This document shows, piece by piece, positions 37,701 to 50,600 of a stretch of 64,000 bases of DNA. The stretch comes from Tyto alba (Eukaryota; Chordata; Aves; Strigiformes; Tytonidae), in the NCBI RefSeq assembly GCF_018691265.1, contig NW_024881282.1, positions 26,190,899 through 26,254,898 of the forward strand. Direction: 5' to 3'. The translations under genes were made by a program, and so were the position numbers. How positions within the stretch are numbered: position 1 is the first letter of the stretch; every line of letters begins with the position of its first letter. The notes beneath the pieces are model-generated. The model had not been told where the DNA came from. It searched no databases and saw only the letters and a program-made list of their open reading frames with translations.

Positions 37701-40700
37701 TTGAGATTTTTAAAACTTAAAAATTATTGAACAAATTGGAAAATACAAAGAAAGGACATACTTTTCGTTGCCTTTGCTGAACCCCTCCTATTAAAACAAC
37801 AGATGAACAAGAAATCAGGAAATGTACATTTGCACATATTCACCGAGTCTGCTGACGGATCCCTTTCACAACCGAAGAGACGTTACTAGGTAAACATGAC
37901 ACAAATATTTTAATTTTTATTCAGTCCTCTGGAACAACACACATTTATTTATTTATCTTTACTTCAGCTAGAAGGACATTCCATTTATTTAGACTTTAAT
38001 TAGCTCGTTGCTCTCACACGCTGAAAGCCCTCCGGGTCCAGGAATCCTTGTGGGGCTCAGTGTTCTTTCCAGTTGGCTTGCCAATCGTGAGGCAGTCTGT
38101 CGTGCACACTGTTCCTCTCACAGCTGTGGACCCCATCAGGGATATTGCAGATGGGGAGGGGGGAAAAACAAACTCTAAGCAAGAGTATAATCTCTTCAAC
38201 ACACAGACCTTAATGCAATTAGCTGTTTTAATTTTAAGAGATGCTGAGGTGCTCGAAATGTCATCACTTTTACACAGATTTAAAGGGGTCCAGTTGAACA
38301 GGTTGCCAGCACATGGCCATTTTTATGGCACACCTCCATAAAAGCGATGGCATAAAAAAATCAGGTCTTTGGTGTAAGGATTTCAGATCCTATTCAGGTT
38401 TATATAACAGATGGTCAGCACACCACACATCTCCTTGATGTGAATGGAAACATTAGTGCTATAGAGTTTCATCCATGTCTCGCTGGGAGATTTATTTAGC
38501 AACTGTTTTGTAAATAGTTTGTATCTCAGTGGAAATTGTGCTAAATCCACGAAAAAAAAAAGCGCAGTAAAATAAATATTACTGTAATCTCTCTCTCCCA
38601 ATACTCACCTTTGTCCTAAATCAATCTTAAAATCCCACTCCAACTAAACAGCAGGAATTATTCTTGTGGACTACCAGTACCAGCAGTTACAAAAAGAAAC
38701 TTAAGCAAGTATGACTAGGAAGTTTGTTAATGCAATTCAGATTCCTGAATCTTAAACCCCAAGCACTGTGTTATATTTTCCAAACCTCTCAAAACCTTTA
38801 TTAGCGCATATGGAGTCTACAAAGTCTCTCAACAATAGATTCCTTTGTATTTTCCTAGCACGAAGGAAGCATCTGGATGAAATGTGAGTAACAGAAATGC
38901 ACACAGGTGTAATGCTATGTTTGGATCTCATGCAGAGTTCTGCTCTTTTAGAAATGGGCTTAATGAAGTGAAGGTTAAAATTAGTAAACAAATTGTAAAT
39001 TCAGGAAGGAGGCTTAGGAGAAGGGAATTACTAGTATCTTCAAATGATGCCTCCGAAGACTTTCCATATACCAAAGAATTCTACAGAATTTAAAAAACAT
39101 TCAAAAAGCTATGTGTGTCAGTAATATGTGTAAGGTGAAGTTCAACTCAGCAAGGATAATTAGCATTAAAACCAAAACTAAACAGTTAAGCAACCATGTT
39201 CGCCTCTTTTCGAGCTCATACCAGTGTTCAGTCTGGTTATAAATAACCTTTGCAAGATAGCTGTCATGAATTCCTGACATAGTCAGTTCCTTAGCCTAAA
39301 GATCATCACGGTTAATGGGAAAATAAAGACAACAGTTCAGTGCAAGCATGAGCTTTGAAGGGCTCAAAAAATTCCTGTAATACATAACAGTGTTAAGCAA
39401 ATCAATACAACAAAATGGTACATCTCCAGAGAACAAAGGGTAAAGTAGCGGACAGCTGGATTAAAACAGTAAAATAATGTATTTTGATGCACCTTTTATG
39501 AAGACAAACTCTTTTTTTTTGGTTATTCAATCAGAAGAGAAGCAGAAGGTTACACTGAAACTACCTCTCCTGAATCCAACCAAAGAAAAATGCTTTTGAT
39601 TTTCTTTGTTTAATTGCTTACATTTCTCAGCTCAGCCAGCTGAGACATGGAAAAAAGTTTTCATGTAAAGAGCTGGCAAAAAACTACTTCATGAAGAAAC
39701 ATCAAATCCACAATCTTCATGCCAAAGGAATGGAAACCAGTGGAATTCAATGTATAGAAAGAGAAACGATCCAATTGTTTTCTTTTTAAATTCGGACACT
39801 GCACTGAACTGACACATAAGATCCAAATTTATTTATAAACTGCTTCACCTGGCAAGAAACAATAAGAAATGTATGTAAACCTGCTATTTATCCACAGTTG
39901 TACATCCTGCCCTGTCTTGTTAGGCACCTGACTTAAGAGAGACCCTACATAGGGAAATGATATTTTTTGTTTATTTATGAAATTCAGGATTTAGACAGCT
40001 TGGAGAAGAGATAGGATCAAACGACACAAGCAAGAATCTGGCGTGTGTCACTCAGGAACTTTTGCTGGTTTTCTCCTTTGAGGGATAGAGGGACAAATGG
40101 GAGAGTTTGCAAGGAAATGGAGCTGACAGACTGAAGTTGAATTTTCAAGCTGAAGCGCTTTGTCTTATTAGAATCCTCTTAATAAGCAGCAGCATCAAGT
40201 GCTTATACACTCATCTGATTTGTGTAACAAGGCAATTCTGAAAGACCAACACAGTTTCCTATGTGGTATTTAACAGTAAACTTAAATGTAACCCCTGCTA
40301 GCTCCTAACAGCTGCTTTGAAAGCTGAGTCATATTGCAGACTGTAGGCTCACTCAACCTTTGGCCTCCTTCAGAAAAGACTAATGATCCAAAAAAAAAAG
40401 TATCAGATTCCCAGTATCGGAAATTGACCTGTCATTACTGTATCCATACAGCGGTTAACGTAAAAAGTTACATGTGCAGTGATGCAACGTGAACGTTTCC
40501 TTTTCCTTCTCTAAAGTTATATACAGGTAGAATTTTCCACTCAACTACAGAATAAAAATTGAAAGGACATCAGAGGAGGTTCTTATTTCTTTCACCTGAT
40601 TAAGGGCACAGCAAAATCACCACTTTTATTTTTAATCTATCTGAGTTGTGTTTTAAAAGCTCTCCTGGTATTCTTAACTGTTACTTGGTAGAGACAGAAA

Positions 40701-41508
40701 AATCAATTATTTTGTTTCTACTCTTCCTCATTTTTATAGTACCGCTTCCTTTCCATGCCTGTACACCTTTTTTGAGGCTGATCTATTTACTAGTAACCAA
40801 AAAGGTTTCAAAACTAGAACTTTTATCAGGTCCACAGATCCCTCTAGGAGAGTGTCTGAACATCAGCTGAAGCATCCGACTGGCAGATGACATGTCAGAA
40901 GTTGTAACATCTCTCTTCCCCCGCCCTTGCCAAACAAAAAATAAAATTAGGCTACAGGTATGTATTTTTAAAGAGCGGAAAGACATATCAAGGAAATAAG
41001 GTACTTATTTTAAAACATCGTGGGTATGTTTCAGTACTCTTAGCTTTTCACAGGTGTATTCTCCTTCAACTTGCCTTAAGAGGAGTGGTGCTGTAGCTGA
41101 GCTGTCAGCAGGGAGCAGGTACCTTGCTTTGGATGGTTTACTGCCTTCCCAGTTCGTACTTCCACTCTATCCCGTCATGTGCACACAAACTTACCCACAA
41201 GCAGTTCAAGGCAGGTATATTTACTGTCTTCAAAAGACCTGTTAGAAACCAAATTCTTCCTTGAAGGATCTTTTGCATCTACATGCTAGACCTCAGAGTT
41301 TATTAATTTAAAAGGCACTGAGTGCATCTACTATTTAAAGAAACCCATTAGGATGCATGAATCCCATATCCTTATACTCGAGTGAACTGTTGGGCGGACA
41401 ATGCTGATCCAAAATGAACAAGCAATACCACCTGCAAGTATTTTTTTAAAGCCTGTTAATCACGTTTCCAAAATAAACTCACTGAACAGCGTGCATTTTT
41501 AAAATATA

Positions 41509-41514
41509 TTTATT
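41509..41514 (-). terminator. DCLK1: Candidate poly-A signal (AATAAA) for the DCL/CARP 3'UTR
   Basis: Minus-strand AATAAA in the context TGTAATAAATATATTTT, followed 20-45 bases on by the GT/T-rich CTGTTCAGTGAGTTTATTTT. This arrangement suits a cleavage site. It would imply a 3'UTR of about 4.8 kb from the stop at 46274. Inferred only. Confidence 0.35.
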
Positions 41515-42079
41515 ACATCACTTACAATATTCGACAGTAATGTTAAATCTAGCAAAACAACAAATTGCAACCAGGATGACATGGTCAAATATGAAACACA
41601 ACACAGTATGATGAAACAATGGCACAAAAACGAAGGTGGTTTTCTTCAGTTGACTATATGAAAAAAACATTCATTGGCATTTATTTTTGCAAGTTTTACA
41701 TTTTTTGTTGATAAATCAACAGCTTTATTTTTGGTTTCTTGCATCACACCAATAGAAAAATGGTATATTTTAAAAAGCAAATATCCAAGAGCTTTTCTTT
41801 AAAAAAAATAATTGTACGCATAACTTTGTAAAATCTTAAACTTATGTTGTAAATGTGCCAGTATTTACAATATCATAGTGCAACTAACAAAACGAAGAGG
41901 CCTTAGCACAAACATTGTTAGCTCCTCTTTCACTAGAGCCCAAATTCCAAAACACTGTATTGCAGGGCAAACCACAAGCTAATTACCTCATCTAACATCA
42001 GACAACAAGTACACACCGAATGCAGTACAGCTTTTTTCATACTTCACTGCTGAGGGTTGACTTAAGCAAATTTGAACAC

Positions 42080-42380
42080 GATCAGCATGCGCAGCCAGAG
42101 ACACTAAAATGCAGGCAGCGTGGATGTGCGCACCGTGTGTGTGTCCCTCCCTCCGCTGGCGTGTGCGCACACAACACGCGGATCTGCACACCCCCGCTTC
42201 CCGCGGGGAGAGAGGGCGCTCAGCCAGTCCGAGATCAGGTGCAAGGGCAAAGAAGCAAACCAAGCCAGTCGAAAGGCGGTGCAACAGCAAATACAGCTCA
42301 GACTAGCCTCTGCTCTGCTCGGCAAGCCCTGCTCTCCGAAGGGAGGCGCTTCCTGGGGGGTAGCACACCCGTTTCCAAAG
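42080..42380. promoter_or_regulatory. Intragenic CpG-rich patch with NRF-1-like motifs
   Basis: About 300 bp of locally GC-rich, CpG-dense sequence inside AT-rich surroundings. It contains GCATGCGC (42085-42092), the core of the NRF-1 site, plus TGTGCGCAC and GTGCGCAC motifs (about 42126-42171) and CCCGCGGGG. Overlapping frames exist on both strands, the longest 178 codons on plus, which is expected from GC content. It could be a small CpG-island promoter, an enhancer, or a GC-rich block in the DCL/CARP 3'UTR. Confidence 0.4.
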
Positions 42381-42770
42381 AGTGTGACCCCCACTTGCTT
42401 GCTTTGCTCTGCATGCAAAGCTACGGCTGGCTGCATGCTGTAAGGTTATTTTTCGCTGATCACTCACAGTTACAAGTTCTCATCCCATCACTAACAGATA
42501 AACTGAAAGTGAAGATGAAATTAAGAACAATCTTGTATTCAGTTGTATGCCATTAACTGGATACAAGAAAAAGCACAGACAACATTAATCTAAGTTTTCA
42601 TCAAGTGACGAGGTAATTTAGCACCACAAAGATTTTCTCTTTGTTCATTTCTCTACTGTTTCTGACAAACCAGTAAACTTGGGTTGATCAGAGGTTCTTT
42701 TCCGTATTACTCTTAATTCACTTTAACAGAGTTGGAGGACATTTTTTGTAACATACTGCAATACATAAAG

Positions 42771-42788
42771 TTCACACTGCAGTGTGAA
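42771..42788. repeat. 18-bp perfect palindrome
   Basis: TTCACACTGCAGTGTGAA reads the same on both strands with no spacer. On the minus strand it falls within the proposed DCL/CARP 3'UTR, where it would form a short hairpin only if bulged at the centre. Confidence 0.9.
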
Positions 42789-44824
42789 GTATGAAACTGT
42801 AAAATCAAACACTGTTATTTATTTCAATTGTTATGCCACACAATCTCAACCCACATGTTCTTCAAGGCTGTTTAACATTATGTATCCTTCCTTATAATAT
42901 ACATTTATAGCCACAATATTAATGTCCCAGAATTTTCATTTGACAGCCATATATGCCCTGTGAAAATGGTTTAAAGAGAAAAATAACGAAATGTAATGTG
43001 CTGTCACTGAATTATTTTACAAATTGAAAAGCAATTTTCACATTGGATAATGAATGGTAAAGATTTTATTGATTTCAACAAAACAACTTAATACACTGCA
43101 GAGCAGTGCATTTCAAGAGGAGACACAAGTCTGAATACATCAAAATAATACCATTTCAAATTTATGATTAATGTTTTGACTGTGTATATAACTTTGTGCA
43201 TAATGTCCTCTCCTTCCCACCCTGAAGTCAATCATGGTTTTGTTACTAACTTCAGACTGAGCAGAACTTAGCCCTTGTTTGTATATGAGATCTCTTAAAA
43301 TTGTAGAGACTTCCTCATGGGAGCTGCTCAGCAAGTACAGGTTGGTGCAGCTTCACTGACCTTAACAGAGCTATAGTGAACCCCACCAGATGAACATCCT
43401 CCCATCGATATATTTTCCCCATGTATTTGTTTAAAGCCACAAATGTGACATAACTGTACATGGGTTTCAAAGCCATTAACCTATGTATGTGTATGTGTGT
43501 ATAAATATAAACACACACATTCTGTGCTTCACATGTGAACGGTTTGTTGCATAAGAGAGGGAAAAAATAGATTAAGAAAACCCCCAGAAAGTTGCAGAAA
43601 GCATTAGGGAAATAATCACAAGGACTCATAAAGCTCAAAAGAAAGCAAAGCACTTACAATCTATACAAGACTCTTCAGCTACATCATAATCACCTTAGAG
43701 TAGGCACAAATAATGCAGCATACAGCGAACTATAAGAGGTTCAAACACTATAAAGTTGCTTAAGCTATTACCTTATTTAATGAAGTTGATGAAATCTAGG
43801 GACAAACTAAAACTTGTGCTGTCGCAAGCACAACTACAGCATCAAGAAACACAATTTCAGTTTCACCCATAAACTGGAACCTTCTGGTCTTGCTCAAAAG
43901 AAACATTTCATTTCTGCTCATGTATAATGGGAATTACATTCCACACAAAAGGGATCCCAAAGTCTATAAACAGTGTACCTTTTCAATCGCTATGGGACTT
44001 TCCTTCCTTAAATGAAATATTAATGATACATATTGCCCCTGAATAGCCCCTTAATACAAGTCATATGTTGAAATGATTAAATGTTATGGACTAGCATATT
44101 CTTTGAAACAGTCTTGATGGAGAACTTGCTATGATAACAATTACTGATATAAGGTCCATTTTTCTTTTCCACAGCTAAGCGAAGCTGTGGGATTCAGGTT
44201 TGCTGGCGATCTGTGCTCCCTGTGCAGAACAAACATTCCTAATAAACTGCCTAAAGCAGCAGTAGCCGATATGGGAGAGGGGAGGAAAAATAAATTCCTG
44301 GAATGTATTTTCTTTACAGGAAAAAACGCTTTTCAAAATGCCAGTAAGTATTTTGTTCAGTCTGGTGGAGTCGTCTGAATTTCTGGAAACTGATCCCAAT
44401 GCGCCTTTTCGTAATACAAATTGCTTGGGATAAAGTAATGAATTTTACAAAGACATTCCCCCATAACTAGCAAAAACGCAAGTAACTTCACAGCTGCAAA
44501 CCTTTTCAGTAGAACAGGACAGCCTTAGGATCAGGGCATGGGGGGAGGACTGTTCCTATTGTCGGGAACATTTTTAGATCTGAAGTCTGAAGCAAGAATG
44601 GCAAAACATGTATTTCAAAGGGGAACGACCTAACTGCTTCAGCAAACCTGCCAGATCAATGACTTTCTCTCCAGGTGATACTGGAACCAAGTATTGAAAA
44701 CAGAGAAGGTAAGTTTTGTATTCTGCTGCCCTTTTGTTCTCTTTGCAAATATCCTCCATAAAGAAAATGTTAATGATCCAGGGAAGCCGTAACATCACAT
44801 GCCAACCTTTTCCAGGTGCTGAAT

Positions 44825-44830
44825 TTTATT
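44825..44830 (-). terminator. DCLK1: Candidate proximal poly-A signal (AATAAA)
   Basis: Minus-strand AATAAA in the context CATAATAAAATTCAGC, followed by a stretch with GGTTGGCATGTGATG. It would give a 3'UTR of about 1.4 kb after the stop at 46274. Alternative to the 41509 site. Confidence 0.25.
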
Positions 44831-46273
44831 ATGGACAGATCAGTGTGAAGGAATTATTTCGCTACATTTAAAAGTTGGTATGTGGCAGCTGAACATTTTC
44901 TGCTATTAAGTAAAATCTCCTGTTTTCAGAATATATTCAATCATTACTCAAAAATATAATCTCCACAGATTTTTGTTGAAGATCAGAATCGCACCGATTT
45001 TTAATTCTTAAATCATTAGTGTATGGGATACTGAAAGGAAAGGTATAAGACTGTAAAAGCGTGTGCTCACTACATTACGGGCTTAAATACAGCAGATAAA
45101 TTTTAAAGCAATATGCAACATACGATGAGAAATATTGCTATTATGTAAATTAGACTAAGATTCTCACAACAAAGCAGCAGAAAACAAATAAAATTAGTAG
45201 CTATTTGTTAAGCAACTGGTTATAATGCGTGACCTACTTTAACACTAAAGGAGTTTTGCATATTCATGCTGTACAAAACGATCACCTCTAGAAATTACGA
45301 AAACAGAGAAATTAGGTCAATAGAAGGATGATTTACAGTTCTACAATTTTTGCAGGCTTTCATTTTAAAATGCATAAAATGTCTTGTTACAGCAAATAAA
45401 AAATGATGCTCCTGTCCTTACCATAAGTGAAAATAATCACTAGTTTCTCAGGCAAAATGTGTTTTTCCAAAAGGTGTCATCATATGTGTGTCAGATGACA
45501 CTGCTAGCCAGCAGGCCCCCATTTTTCCTTTGTTAGAAATCTGTCCATATTTACTTGCAACACACGGATGATCAGTATTAACAGCTCTTGCCAGGTAAAA
45601 CATTCACGTTGCCTGTGAATACCCTTCTGTTTACAGTCATCAGATGGTAATGCACTGAACAGAACTTGAACACTGCTTTGAAAGAATTTACTTTTTGTCC
45701 TGTGACTGCATGGGATTTCTTCATTTTCTTTTCATTTAGATAAAAAGACTAAATTTAGAGTGTTCAGAATGTGCATGTTGGGATCAGACAGCATGCTGCA
45801 AGCAGTTTAATGGGGCAGGCTTTTTCTTTTCTGCATTTCACCTATTCATTGGCAAAAGCAAAGTATTCATTAACTGTTCATACCAAAATGAATAAAGATA
45901 CCTATGGTAAAAACAGAACATATAATCAGCACCTTAGATGATAAAAAGAGTGCTATTCATAAACGTGCCCACTATGGATTTGTGCGTTATATTCACCTAA
46001 CCCAATCTTCGTTCCTTAAAGTGTGCACAATGCTGTTTTCTATTTGATGGACATATTCAATGGCCCGCTCATTACAAATTCTTGCATTAAAATGCAGTGG
46101 CAAAGCCAAAAATACCCCTCCAACCTAGAATTAATTTGGCCCCATGTTTTCAATATTAAATATGCAAAACTCTTTTGTGTGATTCACTATTACTGTAAAT
46201 TAGCAGCTATTCTCTTTAAAAATGTTAAACCTTCACCAAATCACAAACCATAAACATTGTTCCATTTTCTCTT

Positions 46274-46330
46274 TTACACTGAGTCTCCTACTGAATCCAT
46301 ATCATCCGAAGAGAGTGGGCGATACAGGTC
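46274..46330 (-). CDS. DCLK1: DCLK1 alternative terminal coding exon (DCL/CARP tail)
   Basis: Minus strand: acceptor ...CTTCATCTTACAG (AG at 46332-46331), then 18 codons reading DLYRPLSSDDMDSVGDSV and a TAA stop (46276-46274). Joined in phase 0 to the preceding exon (…SLRKQR, 52341), it gives the tail known from DCL and CARP, and it resembles the doublecortin C-terminus (KDLYLPLS…SLGDSM). Using this exon removes the kinase entirely. With the MLELIE start, the product is 56 residues (CARP). With the upstream DCX exons it would be the kinase-less DCL protein. The stop is genuine, not a frameshift. Confidence 0.92.
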   Translation of the reverse strand, partial: DLYRPLSSDDMDSVGDSV

Positions 46331-46868
46331 CTGTAAGATGAAGTGCAGTATAGATTTGTTTATTTGTGTTTGATTTGTTGCGCTGCAACTGTCTTATATT
46401 CTTTTTGCTACTGTGGACCAGAAGATATTGTTTAACATAAAATGCACATATTTTATACACTCTGATTTTTGGCTCAATGACATATAATTATTTTTTAATC
46501 AACAAACAGAAGGTTAATAAATAAAGCTGGAGTTTCAATGCGCAAGATATTCTAAGAAGCATTTATTTTTTTATTCGATTCTTTCCTACTAAACGCTACT
46601 AAAACAATATTTATCTGTTCTGGAGAGTCTCCTAGCTGTCTGGAGTCTTGGCAATATGAATTTAATCTTAAAGGGAATATTTTTCCCTTTTTGCTGTTTC
46701 ACAAACAGCAGTAGAAAAGTAAGTGCTTACCTTATATAAGGTAATCAAAACTTGCCACCCACTGGTGATGTAGCATGGATCCAACACTTGAGCCCCAGAC
46801 TGCTGACACTGAATATTGCCATTACCTATACTGCACTGACAATGGTATCTCTTTCCACAATTTTTCTC

Positions 46869-46891
46869 TGTGTGTGTGTGTGTGTGTGTGT
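46869..46891. repeat. (TG)n microsatellite
   Basis: About 11 TG units, seen directly. Frames read through it on both strands (runs of VCVCV or THTHT) are artefacts. Confidence 0.95.
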
Positions 46892-47579
46892 AAAAAGACA
46901 GCATGTAAAATCCCTCCGTCACCGGCTCTTTCTGACGGTAGCCAAGCAACCAGCTCATGACAGCAGAGGGAGAGTCTGAGTGCGTGGATCCACTTCATTT
47001 TTTCAACACCCACCCTGAGCATCCTCGGATGGATCAGCTAATCCTCAAATGCCAGGGGTGTTAGGGGATGATACATTGCCCTATCCAACCGACACAGCAC
47101 AACAGTCCTCTCCAAGATACACAACAGCGCTGAATGAAAGAGAAAGTCCAGCAAAGAGAAGTGGCACAGGACAGAGCACTATCTTTTTAAGGTGAATTAA
47201 GCACAAGTGATGGTTTAGAGGGGTGCCAAGTAGGCAGGTGCCCAGCAGACCTCATAGCCAAGCTCTGTCACCTTTAAGGTGTTTTGGGGGAGCCTTTAAG
47301 TATAAAATATATTTACGAAATCCAACAAAACAAGACAAAATACAAGAACATGTAAGAATGGGAAGGCTGATGGAGTCACCTTTAGGGTTGACCTTGGTTT
47401 GGGGCTTTTTGATTTTTTTTTTTTTAAACCACAAGAAGATAACAGACAAAAAATAAACGTATCTGAAAGCTATACTATACAACAAGCACTACCTAAAATG
47501 AATACTTTACAAATTTCAAATTTACAAGGATCTCAGTAATCTATGCACATTTATGTTTTACTTGCAGGCATGATATAAA

Positions 47580-47615
47580 GGGGATTTAATTCCCTTAAGG
47601 GGGTTTTTAATCCCC
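47580..47615. repeat. Nested imperfect palindrome
   Basis: Outer arms GGGGATT (47580-47586) and AATCCCC (47609-47615) enclose the perfect inner palindrome CCCTTAAGGG (47592-47601), nearly concentric. Able to form a hairpin with a central bulge. Confidence 0.8.
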
Positions 47616-50600
47616 TAGAATGCTTATTTTGCATGTATTCTACCAATGGGCATGTGTATGTACGGTAGCAGACATATTAGACTGTCAGAGTGAAGATCAG
47701 ATCTTAAATACATTTCTGTTTTGTTGTGAACAATCTAGACAAAAGCAGAATTTTAAACAGACAAGACCATCTCATTCTGAATACTAGCTAGTTAGTTAAT
47801 TATTAAAATTTCTTTTACGCACATACAGATTGGGAATTTCTAACATACAGTACAGAAGAAAAAATCTTTTGATTTGCTAGGGAGGGTAACACCCCAAACT
47901 TTTGAAAAGTGTCTTCCAGATGACTGCTCACTTCTCTGAATATAAAAAATATGCATTCAGGACTTACAAAGAAGATATTTATGAGAACTGACTTTAAATA
48001 TTTAGGGAATATTTTGGTGCTTATTTTAATAACCCTATGGCTGTTTTAAAGCAAAATCATGCACAAGATTTCAGGATCATTCTCTGCTTTTTCATATACT
48101 TTTAAATATTTGAAGTGCTTTTAAAGTTTTCCTTTCTTCAAAAATTGTCCTTGCCTATAATTAGCCAAAGAGCTGTATTTCTGAAAAATATGAGGATGGT
48201 ATATTTAATAATTTACATGGATAATAAAAAGACAAAACCTGCTGAATTAATAAGACTTCTTGGCCACACGGAACTAAAAAAATCCTTATATACTTAGAAT
48301 TCAACTTCTTTGTCTGATTAGTCAAGAGGCACCTTGAATCCTATTTTTTATTATTCCATAGGTTGTAATCTCTAAGGAAGTAGAAAAAACATTTAAAATA
48401 ATGGCAAGCAACAGAAAATCAGGTATAAAGTATAGAATGTGTCCACCTTAACTGAAGTAATGACTCTGAACACAAGACAGTGGGAAAACCAGCTCATAAA
48501 GTATTATAAAGTCTAGTTGAATAAAATATGGGGGTTGCTGTTATGTATATTTATTGTTATGATTGTCATGTCACCTTTTCTGAGTCTGCATCATTAACTG
48601 TACTCTGTTGTGGTAGGAGCTAGATGCACGTGCAACACAATATATCTCTACTTCAGCTGCTATAAACCTGCATTTCAGGTGTTTTAATCCTCTGTGGAAA
48701 TATACAATTAAGTACATAAAAATTTAAAAATACAAATCTTAATTTCCTATTTAAGAATAAATACAAAGAAAGAATTAAACTACAAGAAAGCATAACTATA
48801 GTACACAGCCTGCAAGTTAAAATACTCAGAAGCTGGTAATTGCTTGACAGTTAGCTCAGAGAGCTGATAAATGTTTCCCAGTTCACTCTCAAGTCCTTAC
48901 ATTACACCCATGAAATTAATCTTTCAAATTTTACATTCCTCAAATATAGACTGAATTTCACCCAAGATTATAAAAATATAACTTCCACTGATTTCTGAAT
49001 TTCTGGAAACAACTCAGACACATACATATGCAAAAGAGAAAGGATAAAACTTTATCTTTTTATGTTCTGGATTTTGAGGGTACAAAATTTTATCTGTAGG
49101 GTTATAAGAGTACAGTTTTCCTGAGTATGCAGCACAGCAGCATTTTTGGTTTTATTTACATTGATGGAAAGCCTTCCATCAAAGGCCAGGAATTTATTTT
49201 TTTTTTAAAAAGTGAGTGATGAAATGTCAGTAGGATGATTGATGCCTATTTTAAGTTGCCTAATGCAGTCCATAGTTACAAGGATCCTTTTATTTATTAA
49301 TGAAAATTCTACCATCTCTACCATTTTTACAGGTCTTTACTATTCACAGGGAGAAATCCCTCAGTTTGTGGACGTAACTTGCTTCTGTGCCTCTGAACTG
49401 AAAAGCATGACTTCCCCTCACCTGTACTTCCCAGGAAAAACACTGGCAGCCTGCCCAGACCCTGCAGCGTTTTGACATAGCAAGCCTACAGCTCCCTCAT
49501 AGCACTCAGACGGGGATGCTGAAGAGCTGACTGATTAGTTACATCAGGGGGAACCAGGCTACGCTGGAGCCAGCGTCCCCTGTCGCCTTCCAGACCCAGC
49601 ACATACTACTGGCATCCCATGTACCTGATGGCACAAGGGAACAGGCACCCCTCTAACTCTAACCGCACCCAGAGAGAAAGAAAACAAGTAACACAGCTGA
49701 GCTGGCATTCCCAGGACCCAGCAACCGATTTCAATTCTAAGGCAGCAGCTCTCTCAAAGTCCATGTGAAGGGGGAAACGCAGGCCAGTCAGAACCCCAGC
49801 CATCGCCTTCAACTCCAGGCCATGGCTCTAGCAGCCAAAGCTCTTCTTTTGGGGCAGGAATACCTCACCTCTCAACACTGGGGACAAAGCAGGCACTGCA
49901 AGCGGTCTCCTCTTGTCTCTTGTAGGTCTATCACATGAGACCAACACTTCAACAAATTCCTAGGGAATAAACCTTCTCCTGCTGCTGGCTTGTCAACGCT
50001 GTTGCTGAAGCCACTGAATATAAAGCGAAACGCTCTGGGTTCAACTTTGGTTTATGACAATATGGTACATAAAATAACCTCTTCTCTAAATAAAATTTAA
50101 ATGGCAACATACAAAAGATGGTACTAAACCAAAACAGAACACCATTTATACTGCTAACAAGAAAATTAAGATTAGTAACCACTGTTTAATGGCTATTCAT
50201 GGAACTAATTTAGTTACTGGAATACACATTATGACCTATAACGACACAATCATATGTTTTTACACTGAACTTCTAGCTCATTCTCTTCAAAAGTTAAACA
50301 TGAAAGGAGCTGAAACAAATTCTCAGAGAAAGTGTAAAGTTTCCATCCCCGAACTTCTGAGCCGTTGATTTTGTAACCTAAATAATATTATTGCAATGCA
50401 TTTTTACATGATTGCAATCTATTTTTACATGAATGTATTCCATGTTTATTTGGGTAAAGAAAAAGAGATCTGTCTAAAATAAAGTCAGACAAGCACAAAA
50501 GGTCCCCTACTGAGGCCAAGGGCACTGGATATGAATATCTGAGAAGAGAATTCAACTCTTTAACAATGTCTTATCTCTCCTGCAGTTTACTTCAATATTT

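Larger units (their letters stand above)
34771..46273 (-). other. DCLK1: DCLK1 intron / 3'UTR of the DCL-CARP transcript
   Basis: For kinase-encoding transcripts this is intron. For transcripts ending in the 46274-46330 exon, its high-coordinate part is 3'UTR. Candidate poly-A signals are at 44825-44830 and 41509-41514. A CpG-rich patch lies at 42080-42380 and an 18-bp palindrome at 42771-42788. From 34771 to about 41400 I see no mobile element or gene. Confidence 0.7.

Noticed and set aside
42020..42556. 178-codon plus-strand frame, the longest in the window
   Set aside because: It overlaps open frames on both strands in a GC-rich patch, has many Cys/Arg/Pro codons typical of CpG-rich shadow frames, and no known domain.
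46668..47022. Frames on both strands around 46.7-47.0 kb with VCVCV/THTHT runs
   Set aside because: Produced by translation through a TG microsatellite.
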